Under the pieces are notes generated by a model. It did not search any database. It was not told where the DNA came from and saw nothing but the letters and a program-made list of their open reading frames with translations. Positions 12,734-24,312 of a stretch of DNA of 64,000 bases are shown one piece after another. The stretch spans positions 30,567,001-30,631,000 of the forward strand of contig CM043700.1 of assembly GCA_023935145.1 (NCBI GenBank). The letters run 5' to 3'. This DNA comes from Bretschneidera sinensis. Lineage: Eukaryota; Streptophyta; Magnoliopsida; Brassicales; Akaniaceae. Each line of letters begins with the position of its first letter. Positions within the stretch are counted from its first letter, which is position 1. Both the position numbers and the translations under genes were made by a program.

Positions 12734-13520
12734 AACATCAATTTCTGCTAACATCAACAGCATTCACGTGCTTAACAGCACGAATTTCAAGAAGTGGCAA
12801 GATCATGTTATGATCGTGCTCGGGTGCATAGAATTACACTGTGCATTGAGGGTCGATCGCCCCGCACCTTTGACCAGCGATAGTATCGCTGAGCAAAATG
12901 TTGTATACGAAAAGTGGGAGCGAACAAACCGTATGAGCTAAATGATTATGAATCACTCGATTCCGGATACCATCAGGGGTTTTATTCCTGATGAAAATGA
13001 TGCTAAGAAATTTCTCTCCCAAATAGCAGACTGATTTACCGTAAATGAAAAAGTCGAGATAAGCACCATCTTGACTAAGCTTATCTCAATGCAGTACAAG
13101 GTGAAGGGGAATATAAGAGAGTACATCATGGAGATGTCAAACCTTGTGACAAGATTAAAGGCATTCAAGCTGGAATTGCCAGAAGACATTCAGGTGCACT
13201 TAGTCTTGATCTCTCTTCCTACACAATTCAATCCTTTCAAAATTAGTTATAATACTCAAAAGGAGAAATGGACTTTGAATTAGCTTATTGCTCAATGTGT
13301 CCAAGAGGAAGAGAGACTTAATCATGAAAAGGTTGAAAATGCTCATTTAGCATCAACTTATCAGGACCCCAGTTCCATCAAGAAAATAAATAGGAACATT
13401 AAAGGAAAGAAAATTGCAGGGTCTGGAAATTCACACCACAAGGGACAACAGAAACAAGATAAAGGTATAACTTGTTTCTTTTGACACAAAGCTGGTCATG
13501 TGAAGAAAGACTGCACAAAA
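12734..13520 (+). pseudogene. copia gag remnant with broken zinc knuckle
   Basis: The start INSIHVLNSTNFKKWQDHVM is a copia gag (UBN2 type) signature. The reading frame has stops near 12939, 13033, 13281 and 13482. The CCHC zinc knuckle near 13470-13515 reads CFF-stop-HKAGHVKKDC: the second cysteine codon has become TGA, so the nucleocapsid motif is destroyed. Confidence 0.8.
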
Positions 13521-14560
13521 TACGCTAAGTATGTGACCTGGCGTAAGAAGAAGGGTAAACTTATAAACTTTGTTTGTTCAGAAGTTAATTTGGCCTTAGT
13601 ACCTAAGAACACTTGGTGGATAGATACAGGTGCAACAACTCACATAAGTGTTTCTATGCATGGGTGCATAAAAAGTCGAACGCCAACTAATGCTGAAAGA
13701 TTCATCTATGTAGGAAAGAGCGAAAGAGCTCCTGTAGAAGCAGTTTGTTTATTTAGATTACAATTGGAATTTGGTTGTAATTTGGATTTGGATGAGACCT
13801 TTTATGTACCATCTTTTAGATGAAATTTGGTTTCTATTTCATATTTGGACAAATCAGGTTTTTCTTGTTCATTTGGAAATAAAAAGTTTAGTCTTTTTCA
13901 GAACTCAAATTTGTTTGGTATCGGTTCTTTAATTGATAATTTATATAAACTAGAAACGATTGCCTCCAAAGAAAACGAATCCTTGCATACCAGTAATGTT
14001 GGTATTAAGCGTAGATTAACAAACGAGAATTCATTAATGTTATGGCACAAGCGTTTAGGACATATTTCTAAACAAATGATTCAAAGATTTGTATCATAAG
14101 GAATTCTTGATCCCTTAGATTTATCAGATTTTAAAGTTTGCATTGAGTGCATTAAGGGAAAACAAACAAATGTTAAAAAAAATGTGCTAATAGGAGTAAT
14201 AGTGTCTTAGAATTGATACATATGGATATTTGTGGTCCATTCCCTATAGCTTCTTGGAATGGACAACAATATTTTATCACTTTCATAGATGACTACTCCA
14301 GGTATGACTATCTTTATTTAATTCATGAGAAGTCTCAATCTATAGATGTGTTCAAGAATTTCAAAGCTGAAGTTGAAAATCAATTAGGCAAGAAAATTAA
14401 GGCTGTCAAATCTGACCGTGGAGGTGAATACTACGGTAGATATGATGGATCAGGTGACCAACGTCTCGGACCCTTCGCCAAATTTTTGATGGAATGTGGG
14501 ATCGTTCCTCAATACACCATGTCAAGGACTCCTAGTCAAAATGGTGTGGCTGAAAGATGA
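13521..14560 (+). pseudogene. copia protease, GAG-pre-integrase and integrase remnant
   Basis: The aspartic protease is seen as WWIDTGATTHIS (about 13612-13650). A GAG-pre-integrase motif LWHKRLGHIS lies near 14040-14070. The integrase core runs 14213-14560 with the first Asp in FIDDYSRYDYLY, the second in KSDRGGEYYG and the Glu expected in SQNGVAER, followed by a stop. The catalytic residues are therefore still visible, but stops at 13823, 14099 and 14560 break the polyprotein. Confidence 0.85.
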
Positions 14561-15133
14561 AACCAAACCTTAAAGGATATGGTAAGAAGTATGATTAACC
14601 ATTCTTTTTTGCCATAATCGCTTTGGGGAGAAGCCATCAAGACTGCAGTTTACATCCTGAACAGAGTTCCAAGTAAAGCAGTAGCTAAAACCCCATACGA
14701 GTTATGGACAGGCAAAAAGCCTAGCATTAGGCATTTACATGTTTGGGGATGTCCAGCTGAGGCTCGGCCTTATAAGTCAAATGAGAAGAAGCTAGACTCA
14801 ATGACCATTAGCTGCTATTTTGTTAGACACTCTGAAAGATCAAGGGGTTTCAAATTTTATGATTCCTCTAATTGATCCTTTTTCGAAACAAGCAATGCCA
14901 AGTTCGTTGAGGATATTGAGTTAAGTGGGAGAGACCAACTCAGGAAAGTCAATTTTGAAGAGGAATGTGTTTACATTCTTGTTGTTGCAACTGAAAATGT
15001 TCAGGTATCCATACCTGATGTTATTCAAAATGCAAATCCGAAGATCCAACGCATTGATGACGAACCTGAATTGCCACCTGCTCAAAATTAGGAATAGTCT
15101 GAAATTCATCAAGAGGTACCTCAACAACCTTAA

Positions 15134-16780
15134 GTGGAAGTGCCATTAAGGAGATACACTAGAGAAAGGAGAAACGCGATTTCGACTGATTATGTCGTGT
15201 ATCTCCAGGAACATGAGTTTGATATGGGTCTGAAAGATGATCCGACTTCTTTTGGTCAAGTCATACAATGTCCTAATTCTGAAAAGTGGATTGAAGCCAT
15301 GAAGGATGAGATGAAATCAATGGATGACAATGGTGTTTGGGACTTAGTAGAGTTGCCCAAAGGTGCGAAACCGATTGGTTGCACATGGATATTTAAAACC
15401 AAACAGGATTCAAAAGACAACATTGAAAGGTATAAGGCCCGCCTAGTTGCCAAGGTTTCACTCAAAAGGAAGGCATTGATTATAAAGAGACTTTTTCGCC
15501 GGTTTCGACGAAAGAATCCTTTAGAATCATTATGGCACTTATAGCTCACTATGATTTGGAGCTACATCAAATGGACGTTAAAACAGCGTTTCTCAATGGA
15601 AACATTGAAGAAACAATATACATGGTGCAACCAGAGAACTTTGAGTCCAAATATTAAAAGTATCTTGTATGCAAGCTTAAAAAGTCCATTTATGGCTTAA
15701 AACAGGCATCCCGGCAATGGTATCGAAAATTTGATCAGGTGATTACATCCTTTGGATTTAAGGAAAATACCGTTGATCAGTGCATATATCTCAAGTTCAG
15801 TGGGAGCAAATTTATTATCCTGGTGCTATATGTAGACAACATTCTACTGGCAAGCAGGGATATAGGCCTATTGCATGAAACCAAGAGATTTCTATCAAGT
15901 AAATTTGAAATGAAAGATTTTGGTGATGCGCCCTTTTTTTGGGTATACAGATCCATAGAGATCATTCCAGAGGTATATTTGGATTGTCACAGAAGGCCTA
16001 TATTGATAAAGCGCTAAGTAGATTTAGCATGAGTGGTTGTGCATTAGGAAACACACCCGTGGCAAAAGGTGATAAGTTCAGTTTGCTCCAATGTCCGAAA
16101 AATGAACTTGAGAAGAAGGAAATTGAGAAATATCCCTATGCTTCGGCTATTGGAAGTCTCATGTATGCACAAGTATGTACGCGACCGGACATTGCGTACA
16201 TTGTTGGAATGCTAGGCAGATATTTGAGTAACCCGGGCGTGGATCATTGGAAAGCAGCTAAATGGGTTATGAGATATCTACAGAGAACGAAGGATTATAT
16301 GCTCATATATCAGATATCGGATCTTTTGGAGATCGTTGGGTATTCAAACTCCGATTTTGCTAAGTGTCTTGATAGCAGGAGATCCACTTCTGGTTATGTC
16401 TTTATATTAGCTAGAGAAGCTATATCATGGAAGAGTGTGAAACAGTCACTCATAGCTACTTCCACTATGAAGGTAGAGTTCATAGCTTGCCATGAGGCAT
16501 CAAATCAGGGAATATGGTTGCGAAATTTTATCACTGGGCTACGCACAGTTGATGGCATTGATAGACCATTAACGATTTATTGTGATAATAAGGCTGTTGA
16601 GTTGTATTCCAAGAACAACCGAAACTCGTCGAGGTCAAAGCATATTGATATCAAGTTTCTGGTTGTCAAAGAGAGAGTCCAGAATTCTCAAGTGTCAATT
16701 AAGCATATCAGTACAAACTCTATGATTACGGATCCGTTTAATAAAGGTTTGCCACCCATAGTGTTTCATGAGCATGTTGC
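15134..16780 (+). pseudogene. copia reverse transcriptase and RNase H remnant
   Basis: The RT start WIEAMKDEMKSMDDNGVWDL and the region ending near 16017 identify a Ty1/copia RT. The catalytic YVDD box reads LYVDNILLAS, so the second Asp is now Asn, and frameshifts lie near 15460 and 15940. RNase H follows (SNSDFAKCLDSRRSTSGYVF and YCDNKAVELYSKNN). The reading frame is cut at 16781 by a solo LTR. Confidence 0.85.
16776..16780. repeat. Target site duplication GTTGC (left)
   Basis: GTTGC at 16776-16780 and again at 18114-18118 flanks the solo LTR exactly. The copia sequence reads straight through if one copy and the LTR are removed. Confidence 0.85.
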
Positions 16781-18113
16781 TGTTGGACGAAAATATACCT
16801 AAATAAATAAGTAAATAATCGTACTAGCTTTACTTGCAAGTGCACAAAGTCAACAGTGTAGTATAGTGTGCGAAAGCAAAATCATCTCCACAGGGATTGG
16901 TAAAGTTCGGTTTTAGAATCAGTTTCTTAAAAGTAAAAAGAAATAAATAACTGTTGAATGTGATTTGATAATAATAAAGACATAGGACTTTGATATCCAC
17001 CACTAGTCATACTTTCCTGATGTGTAATGTATCAGTGCACTAACCTTATCATGTAGACCTAATGGTCGCTAACCTAAGGGCATGATATTTACTCCTTAAG
17101 CTATTGATTTCCCTAAACAACGAGTTAGGCATGGTATCTACTCTAACTCTTTTCTTCCTTAAGGGATTCAACATGGTATCTGCGTGAGTTGTTCCTTAAG
17201 AAAGCATAGGGGCTGTGGAAATCGACAACCACATGAGACCTAGGACATGGTATCTACTCCTGGTTTTCCATGTTGATTAATCCAAGAATTCGATGTGGAT
17301 ATCTTTTGTTACTAATGTTAGACCCAGGACTCGGTCATCCAAATTGATCTAACTAACCAATCCATACCACATGCATACGTTGGCCATACACATACATATG
17401 AGAAATTTAAATAAGCACAGACATTAATCAAGTTAAGCAATATAATAAAGGTTATTGGTAAAGATTTTATCAATGAATAAATATATGAGAAAGCATAACT
17501 AGGGCTTCAATCGAGCTCTATAAGAAAGTTAGTTACATATTCTATCTAAGATAAACATCATATATAAACTAAACATAAAGAGAAGAATAAACCCGAGAGA
17601 AGAGGCGTCAATTCTCTCCCAAAGCTTACAACTCCAAGTAAAAGATAAGAGAAGTGTTCTCTAAGTTATGTTGATTTGTGTGTGCTTTACAGGTGTATTT
17701 ATAGGGCTTGAGTAGTCCTAGAAGGCTTATGAGTTCCTAAACTTTCCTAAAACATAAAACTCCTTTATTTCCAAAATAGGGTTCTGCAGTTTATTGTTCA
17801 CGCTCGTACATGTGCGCTCGATCGCATGCATCTTGCGCTCGATCGCAGTGCTGTGCTCGATCCTTCTTGTGTGCACACGATCGCAATGTGCGTTCGATCG
17901 CATTACATGGTGCGATCGATCGCAGTTTGACCAGAGGCTGCTCCAGGATTTCCAGGCTTATTCCTTTAAGTGTCAAAACTGCTTCTTTTTCTCCAAGACC
18001 CTATAAAAACATGCATAACACACAAATGGAGTAAAATGGACTAAATTAACATAACTAAGGACCTAACAAATGTAAATAAGGGGGCTTAAATATGAATATT
18101 TAAGCACCTATCA
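16781..18113 (-). mobile_element. Solo LTR inserted in the copia element (1333 bp)
   Basis: The plus strand begins TGTTGGACGAAAATAT and ends AAGCACCTATCA. On the minus strand it starts TGATAGGTGCTTAAATAT, a typical start for a Ty3/gypsy LTR. Perfect 5-bp duplications (GTTGC) flank it and there is no internal domain, so it is a solo LTR left by LTR-LTR recombination. A cluster of GCGATCGAGCGC-like motifs lies at 17806-17930. Confidence 0.88.
17806..17930. repeat. Cluster of CGATCG palindromic motifs in the solo LTR
   Basis: At least six imperfect copies of a TGCG(C/A)TCGATCGCA-like motif occur within about 125 bases (TGCGCTCGATCGCA, CACACGATCGCAATG, GCGTTCGATCGCA, GTGCGATCGATCGCAG). Each contains the palindrome CGATCG or a near match. 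They lie in the LTR interior, where U3 or R elements would be. Confidence 0.7.
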
Positions 18114-18118
18114 GTTGC
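18114..18118. repeat. Target site duplication GTTGC (right)
   Basis: Exact copy of the five bases left of the solo LTR. Confidence 0.85.
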
Positions 18119-18596
18119 TCACATGAGTGTTGTTCTTTTAGACCATATGCCCGTATAGTGGGAGTTTGTATTAGGTCTTTTACTTTTGCTTAATTGACAT
18201 GGTTATATTGTTCTGTACAGACTTTGAATTATGTGTTTTTGATTACTCTATGATGACTTTCATTGCAGTTTTACATTTAATGTTTGAAAGTATTTCATAT
18301 GATTCTTTTGAGTCATATGGAGGACCAGTTAGAAATTGACATGTTTAAGATCATGTTTCATGTAATTTCCATGCTACACATCCATACTAGATCTATTTCG
18401 TTAATTGTGTTAGTGTTGTGACCATTGATGGGTCTTATTACGATAAATGTGATAAAGGCCGCTTTGATCCTACATTGATATGGTTAATGGACTAGATTGT
18501 TGTTGGATATTTTGGTTTACATAACACAAATGAGCTCAATTAAGGTTATCTTCATGTACAATATAAAGGATAACATATGTAATCCAAGTGGGAGAT

Positions 18597-19020
18597 TGTT
18601 GGAATTTTGGGTTCAGATATGTTATAACATTGTACATGTTGACCTGTTATCTAATAAATGACCCAATTAAGTGATATAATTTTTATGGGTTTCCAAAGTA
18701 TCAAGGTTCTTTAATATGGGTCACCTTATGTGTTGAAGCCCGATGTGGTATGGATCTTTGTTAATGGGCCAAAGATCTAATGCACATGTGTGAGATAACT
18801 GTTAGGGTTATGGTCCCTAAAGCACAAGGAAATAAATAGACATCAAGGGAGGGTGTTTAACGTGAGTTAAATTTTATTGAAACAGACAGTTCTTATCCCT
18901 CCCCTATAACATTCAGTTGATTGGTTCTCATACCAAATGTGGTTCTCCCTGTAGTCTTAGAATATCAACCCAATGAGACTTACTTGCAATGGATTCCGGT
19001 TTGTTTCTAACTCATCTTCT

Positions 19021-19022
<2 letters not shown>
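18597..19022 (+). mobile_element. Probable 3' LTR of the copia element
   Basis: Begins TGTTGGAATTTTGGGTTC directly after the polypurine tract AAGTGGGAGAT, the usual copia arrangement. The right end is not certain, because a long AT microsatellite (19023-19061) follows and no second LTR copy is available for comparison. Confidence 0.55.

Positions 19023-19061
<39 letters not shown>
19023..19061. repeat. (AT)n microsatellite
   Basis: About 19 uninterrupted AT units; a simple sequence repeat. Confidence 0.95.
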
Positions 19062-19063
<2 letters not shown>

Positions 19064-21300
19064 TTCTTGACAAGTTTAATATGAAAAGATCTTGGTTGCA
19101 TCATTGATTATTTGTGTATTAGTATCAAGATTAATATAACAAATTAAACTTAATTCAATTAAAACATAATCAAAATACAACTAAAGTAGAATATTATAAT
19201 GGTATATAAGAGAAAAATAAGAAAAAAAAAACAATAGTACCTGATTTTGTGTGAAGTGTGAGAGAAAAAGAACGCTAAGTTTTTTGGTATAAGAAAATTC
19301 ATTTGCTAATATTATGCAGGAAATCAATGATTGTTTATTATCGTACCTTATGGAATGAGTAAGAGAAATAGGCTTAAAATATATCCAGATTACTTAGAAG
19401 TGATTATGAAATTTAATAGGAAACCAATAATTGTTTTCAATTTTGCGAATTAATACATCATATATTAGTTAAGATAGTTGACTTTTAGGATTAGGCGAAA
19501 AAAAAAAGAAACCGTTTTCAATTTGCTAATTAACACGATAGGTATTAATTAGGATAGTTGACTTTTAGGATTAGACCAAAAAAACCTAGAAGAACAGATA
19601 AGTTTTGTATTTAAAGATTTGGGTTGCTGACATTTTTTTTTTAAAAAAGAAAAAAATTTAGATAATAGTATAGATTACAGTTTTTTTGAATCCACAATAT
19701 AATTTTTTTTTCATATCAACCCATGGTTAGAGGCTTAAAATTAAGCATGCAATTGTTTTAGCTTGATAAGTCATTAACCTTTTTAGAGAGAAATATTAAT
19801 TATTTGTGTACTTATCTGGGCTGATTTTTTTATGGCCGCGTGGCATTTCTTGATTGGCAGGGTAATAAACAAAACTTGCTAGAAAAGTACAATAAAAAAA
19901 CAGTGAATTGAAAGGGTGTAATTCGAGTGAATTCTTGGCTGCTCGTAGTAAGTGCACGGGGCTCATCCCAAAAGTTGAGGGGAAAGATGTACAAGAATTT
20001 CTCACTTCGTCTCTCCTCTCAATATTTGAGATGAGCCCATCAGGTGCAATTAAAAATTTCTTCTCTAAATCCTTATAATGCGAAAGACGATAAAGCTTGT
20101 TTAATTATTTTTCCTATTTTAAAAGCTTATTTGCTAGTGTTTAATTGTTACCATACACTATTTTACCAAAGTTCTAACGCCTCCTATGATGGAGGTCATG
20201 GCAATGGGGGCCGCAGGAAATAGTATGCATAGGTAGTGCCTCAGTCTCAAAGGCTCTCCTACAAAGCTATGCTGGCAAACCAAAGACGGTAGAAGGATTT
20301 TGAAGGAAGATGACTTCATGAGTGAACCAGAATTTGAGGAAGATGGAGTTACGGATCATGATGATTTTGAAGAGAGATGAAAATCTCTCTTGGAGTGTCG
20401 AGCAAACTATAACTTATAACCAAATCTAACGGTACCTCCAGCTCCACGAGAAGGAAGACTTTGGACCTAGTGGATTTGAAAAATCTACTTCAGATTCTTT
20501 GATTGCCTAATGGGGGTACAATGTCGCTCTTCGAAACAGGTTTGCATTCTTCAGCGCAGGACAAAGAATACTAGGTCGTTTCAGTACTTAAGTATTCTCT
20601 TGCTTGAGCAATTATGAAAGTCTTTGCAGTTTTTTCATGCAAGTAGTGAAAGAAGATGGGGTACCCCATTGGGTTCTTACAAGAAAATCCTAATCACAAG
20701 AAAATAGAGAAGTTGTGGAATGCCTTCCTGACCTCTGCTAAAGTTACCTTCCTTGAATATTTTCGGTGATTTTAATTATGTGTTCGTTTGCACTTAATAA
20801 ATCACATAATGGCACCTACTAATAAGTTCGTTTCTTAATGATACTTAATGGGTTTGATCGAACAAGTCTTAAAATTGAGTGTTAATATCATTTTGAATAT
20901 ATTTTAGACAAAAATACCCTTACTTTATTATCTCTTCTTTTTCCCCAAAATTTTCCTAATCCTCACAACACATCTATTCATAATTTTTGTCCAAACAAAA
21001 AACTTTTAAACCCCCAAAATCATCTTCTCTTCATCTTTTTTTTTTTTTTTGGCCAAACCCATACCTTTTAACCAAACCAGAATTTTTTTTCTTCATCATC
21101 TTCAAACCCATAATTTTTTTCGTCCCAAACCAGAAGAAATATTCTTCTTAAAACTGGATTTTTGTCAAAGCCAAAAATTCTTCTTCTTCTACCCAGATTT
21201 TTTCAAATCCAAAAATCAAACTTAGAAAACTACCCAAATTTCAGATCTAAAAAAAGGAAGAAGAATTGAGCATAGTGGGCACGTGCAAGAGGGAGGCACG
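19062..21300. other. Intergenic region with degenerate coding-like patch
   Basis: AT-rich sequence without a supportable gene. Two diverged copies of a block containing TAGTTGACTTTTAGGATTAG lie at about 19425-19510 and 19515-19585. Between about 20180 and 20770 the composition is closer to coding (for example a stretch reading SEPEFEEDGVTDHDDFEER), but all frames have stops, so it may be a pseudogene or repeat fragment that I could not identify. From 20900 to 21240 the sequence is pyrimidine-rich. Confidence 0.35.
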
Positions 21301-21308
21301 AGTGTGTG
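21301..21308. repeat. 8-bp target site duplication (left)
   Basis: AGTGTGTG, repeated exactly at 23886-23893. Eight bases is the duplication length made by hAT transposases. Confidence 0.85.
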
Positions 21309-21872
21309 TAGGGGTGGCAATTAGGGTTGACGGGTCGTGTTCATGTCGTGTCGAAGTTGGGTATAACACTAAATGGGTCGACACGAACACGACATGATTA
21401 TTAATCGTGTTAAAAAAAATCCAACACGAACACGACACAATTATTAAACGGGTAACATGACACGACACACTTAACCTGTTTAATAAACAGGTCGTATTAG
21501 ACCCAACACAACACAACACACTTAACCCGTTTAATAAACGAGTCGTGTTAGATCCGACACGACAACATGACATGCCTAATTTTTCATAATCTGACACGAC
21601 ACTACACGATTAACCCGCCATGACCTGTTTATTACATAAGCAAATATAAGTTATCATCTAATCATTCATAATCCAAATTTCAACATATTCATGATCCAAA
21701 TATACATAAAAAATAATAAAAAGTCCAATTAATAACATAAACATTATCTTATAAACTATCATCCATATTGGTTCAACCATAAGCAAAAAAAAAAAAAAAA
21801 AAACAATAACACCATAAGTCATAACTCATAAGTCATCCAATTATAAGTACATAATATTACATTATTATCCAA

Positions 21873-21981
21873 CCAAATTAGCAGCAGCAGATGGAGGTGC
21901 AAATGATTCATTCTCATTCATATTCATATTCATATCAATTACATCAAAAGTAAGCTCCTCCATTGCTTTTGCGGTCATTTC
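21873..21981 (-). pseudogene. Possible terminal exon inside the hAT element
   Basis: On the minus strand a pyrimidine tract and AG acceptor (TTTTTTTCATTGTAG, about 21982-21996) precede an open stretch encoding EMTAKAMEELTFDVIDMNMN and ending ...PPSAANLVG-stop. It looks like the last exon of a gene, either captured by the transposon or left over from its own coding region. I do not recognise the product. Confidence 0.3.
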
Positions 21982-23168
21982 TACAATGAAAAAAATAAAA
22001 CAAATGTTAAAACAAGCAAGCCACGAGTCTTTGCAAATCTGAATATAATATAAAATATAAGCAAAAAAACACTCAAAGAGAAATTAAAAATATAAATAAA
22101 GATATTAGCATGATCAATTCAATTTGAAGAAGGAACTTGGCAACACCACCATGAAATTAGATTACACTACTGAAATAGTATGATGCAAAAAGATTTGATT
22201 TATAGAACCTGTTTCTTTTCTAAGGCAATAGAATAAGAAGAAAAAATTACAACAGAATAGCAAGCTGTAATTAAAATTTAATATATAAATTTTAAAAATA
22301 ATTTAAATTAATCATTTTTCATTCAAGATTGACATTGACAGTTGAAAAAGTTCATAGATAAGTGCTCATGTGGACATCATTCATTGATTTTGACAGTAAA
22401 AAAAAAAAGGTAAATTCCTAAAGTTCTTACAACAAAATTTACAATCATGATGCTGAGTTTTTTTTTTTACAAAAAGGTGAAAGATAAGCACAGTCACATC
22501 CTGCAAATATAGCAAATATCAATTATGTGTTCTAAGTCTTCTGTTAGGCTCTGTTTGTTTAATAGCAGATAACGGATCTTTACAATGCAATTAAACAAAA
22601 AAATTGATCATTTCCCTAATTCATCTGTTAGAATACTGTGAATACGCTCGAATAAATCTGAAGCACATTTGCAATTCCTTCATCAAATGGGGTATACAAT
22701 CCAGACAAAAGAAACAGAACCAAACTTGTATGATCAAAATGGATAGGCTAATGTCCACCACAGGATCTGTTAGCAGTGTGTATAAAATGAACTGACTGAT
22801 CTACGGGTCAGACACTAGAAATGAGAAGAAAAAAAATTTAAGGGTGGGGAAAGAAAACCCTTATACACCCTTCATCCGTTCGGATCCAATGGATTGGCAA
22901 TGAATTCTACTTAGCCATTGCCAAATTTCTCTTTCACCTGATTAAAACCTATTCTGACTTCAGCTTCTCTAATGCTCTCCTGCTAAAGCCTCTAATATAG
23001 TCAACTATTCAAGCAACACCTACAGTTAAATTTAAAAATTACAACTTCATTTTCCTGGCCCTATTCATGATCCACCTCCAGCAACAAAGAAAACTTACCA
23101 CTAGATAAGAGTTGAAACACAAAGAAAAAATGATTACTCCGTACTAGAAAGCATCAATAGCAAATAAC

Positions 23169-23405
23169 CTTCTGTTTTTTTGTTTTTGATTTTTTTGTTC
23201 TTGTTTTTCCTTTTCTTATGCTCAGAAATTTTCACTTTTCCTTCTGCAGAATCCTGCCATATATATAACAAATTAATAAGGAAACAAGGACCAGATCTGA
23301 GATCATATCAATAGATTTTCATATGCTACCTATTACAGGAATATAGAGTTAAATAATCAGACACAGGCTCACCAGGAAGGAAGTTTTTGAGATTTGCTTG
23401 GCCAT
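23169..23405 (-). pseudogene. Two exon-like segments carried by the hAT element
   Basis: Minus strand. Exon 1 runs 23405-23373 (ATG, 11 codons, MAKQISKTSFL) and stops at a GTGAGC donor. Exon 2 runs 23253-23169, after an acceptor in TATATATGGCAG, and continues in frame as a Lys-rich segment (EHKKRKNKNKKIKNKK), with a weak GT donor. Upstream of the ATG is a purine-poor 5'UTR-like region (23406-23530). A start codon, a good donor, a good acceptor and a kept frame suggest a captured host gene 5' end. The basic stretch would suit a nuclear or nucleolar protein, but no family is recognised. Confidence 0.35.
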
Positions 23406-23885
23406 ACGAAGAACCCCTTTTTTGTTTTAGCGTTGTTAACAAAAAGATCAAAAGAGAAGGGGAAAGGGAAAGGGATCGGCAACTACCGGTGCGGTGGCGT
23501 GGTCGGCGACTGGAGATCAAGAGAGAAATAGAGATGCGAAAATCGGCAGTGCAAAGTGTGTTTTGGATTTTTGGTTTGTAAATTTAGTATCTAGGGTTTA
23601 TTTATATATATACTAAGTTTTTTTTTAATTTAATAGATAAATTTTTTAAATGGGTCATAAACAGATCATGGGTCATAATTGTGTCAACATGACCAATCAA
23701 CCCGCGACCCATTAATCGTATCATTTCGAGTTGACGAGTCAACCCGCGACACTACATGATTATTCCATGTCATAATCATGTCGACACGATTACGATACAA
23801 ACCTAATTATACTCAACACTAACACACTTTATTTCGTGTCGTGTCGTGTCGGGTTCACATGTCGTGTCCAAAATTGCCACCCCTA

Positions 23886-23893
23886 AGTGTGTG
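23886..23893. repeat. 8-bp target site duplication (right)
   Basis: AGTGTGTG, identical to 21301-21308. Confidence 0.85.
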
Positions 23894-24312
23894 TGGCAGT
23901 GAAGAACGCGATGATCGTAGTGGTTTTGAGGAAAGAGAGAGAGAGAGAGAGGTGCTTGTGGTGGTATACTCAATCTTTTAGAGAGAGAAATGGGTTTGTA
24001 TCAGTGTTTGTGTCTCTGGGGAATGAAACTAAACCTAACTACCATGGCTTGATCCTATTCCCGCTTGCTTCGTCCTTAAACCGCCACTATTTTTCCCTTT
24101 TGGATCCAAGTTCACTTGATCGGTCTCCAAGATCCCATTTCCGACATATAGAAGCTTCTAGAGAAAGAGAAAGAGAAAATATGACAGAGACGAAAGCTCT
24201 AAAGGGAGAAAGTTGAAAAAGAGAGGAAAAAATATGGGGTTTTCTACACGATACTACAAGCTTCAAGCTTGAGGAAAAAATATGGGGTTTTTGTCTAATC
24301 TGGGTAAAAGTC
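23894..24312. other. Spacer between hAT element and copia fragment
   Basis: GA microsatellite at about 23932-23951. A short direct duplication of GAGGAAAAAATATGGGGTTT lies at about 24221-24243 and 24271-24293, around AAGCTTCAAGCTTG. No gene is supported. Confidence 0.5.

Larger units (their letters stand above)
12734..18596 (+). mobile_element. Degenerate Ty1/copia retrotransposon (internal region)
   Basis: Gag, protease, integrase, reverse transcriptase and RNase H remnants follow one another in the order diagnostic of Ty1/copia, on the plus strand. The element ends with a polypurine tract (AAGTGGGAGAT, about 18586-18596) next to an LTR start. It is non-coding now: every domain has stops or frameshifts. 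A solo LTR of a different family (16781-18113) has inserted just after the RNase H. Taking that insertion out restores a continuous copia 3' end. Confidence 0.88.
21309..23885. mobile_element. Non-autonomous hAT DNA transposon (2577 bp)
   Basis: Terminal inverted repeats TAGGGGTGGCAATT at the left and AATTGCCACCCCTA at the right match over at least 14 bases. Both are followed by subterminal arrays of GTGTCGTGTCGGGT / CGACACGAACACGAC motifs (21335-21600 and 23640-23870). An 8-bp duplication AGTGTGTG flanks it. TIR sequence, TSD length and subterminal repeats all fit the hAT superfamily. No transposase reading frame is present, so it would need a transposase in trans. The interior has exon-like segments on the minus strand, described separately. 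Confidence 0.9.

Noticed and set aside
17794..18034. Overlapping frames rich in Arg-Ser-Cys (for example CARSHASCARSQ) at the CGATCG cluster
   Set aside because: The apparent protein repeat is only the translation of the CGATCG DNA motif inside a solo LTR.
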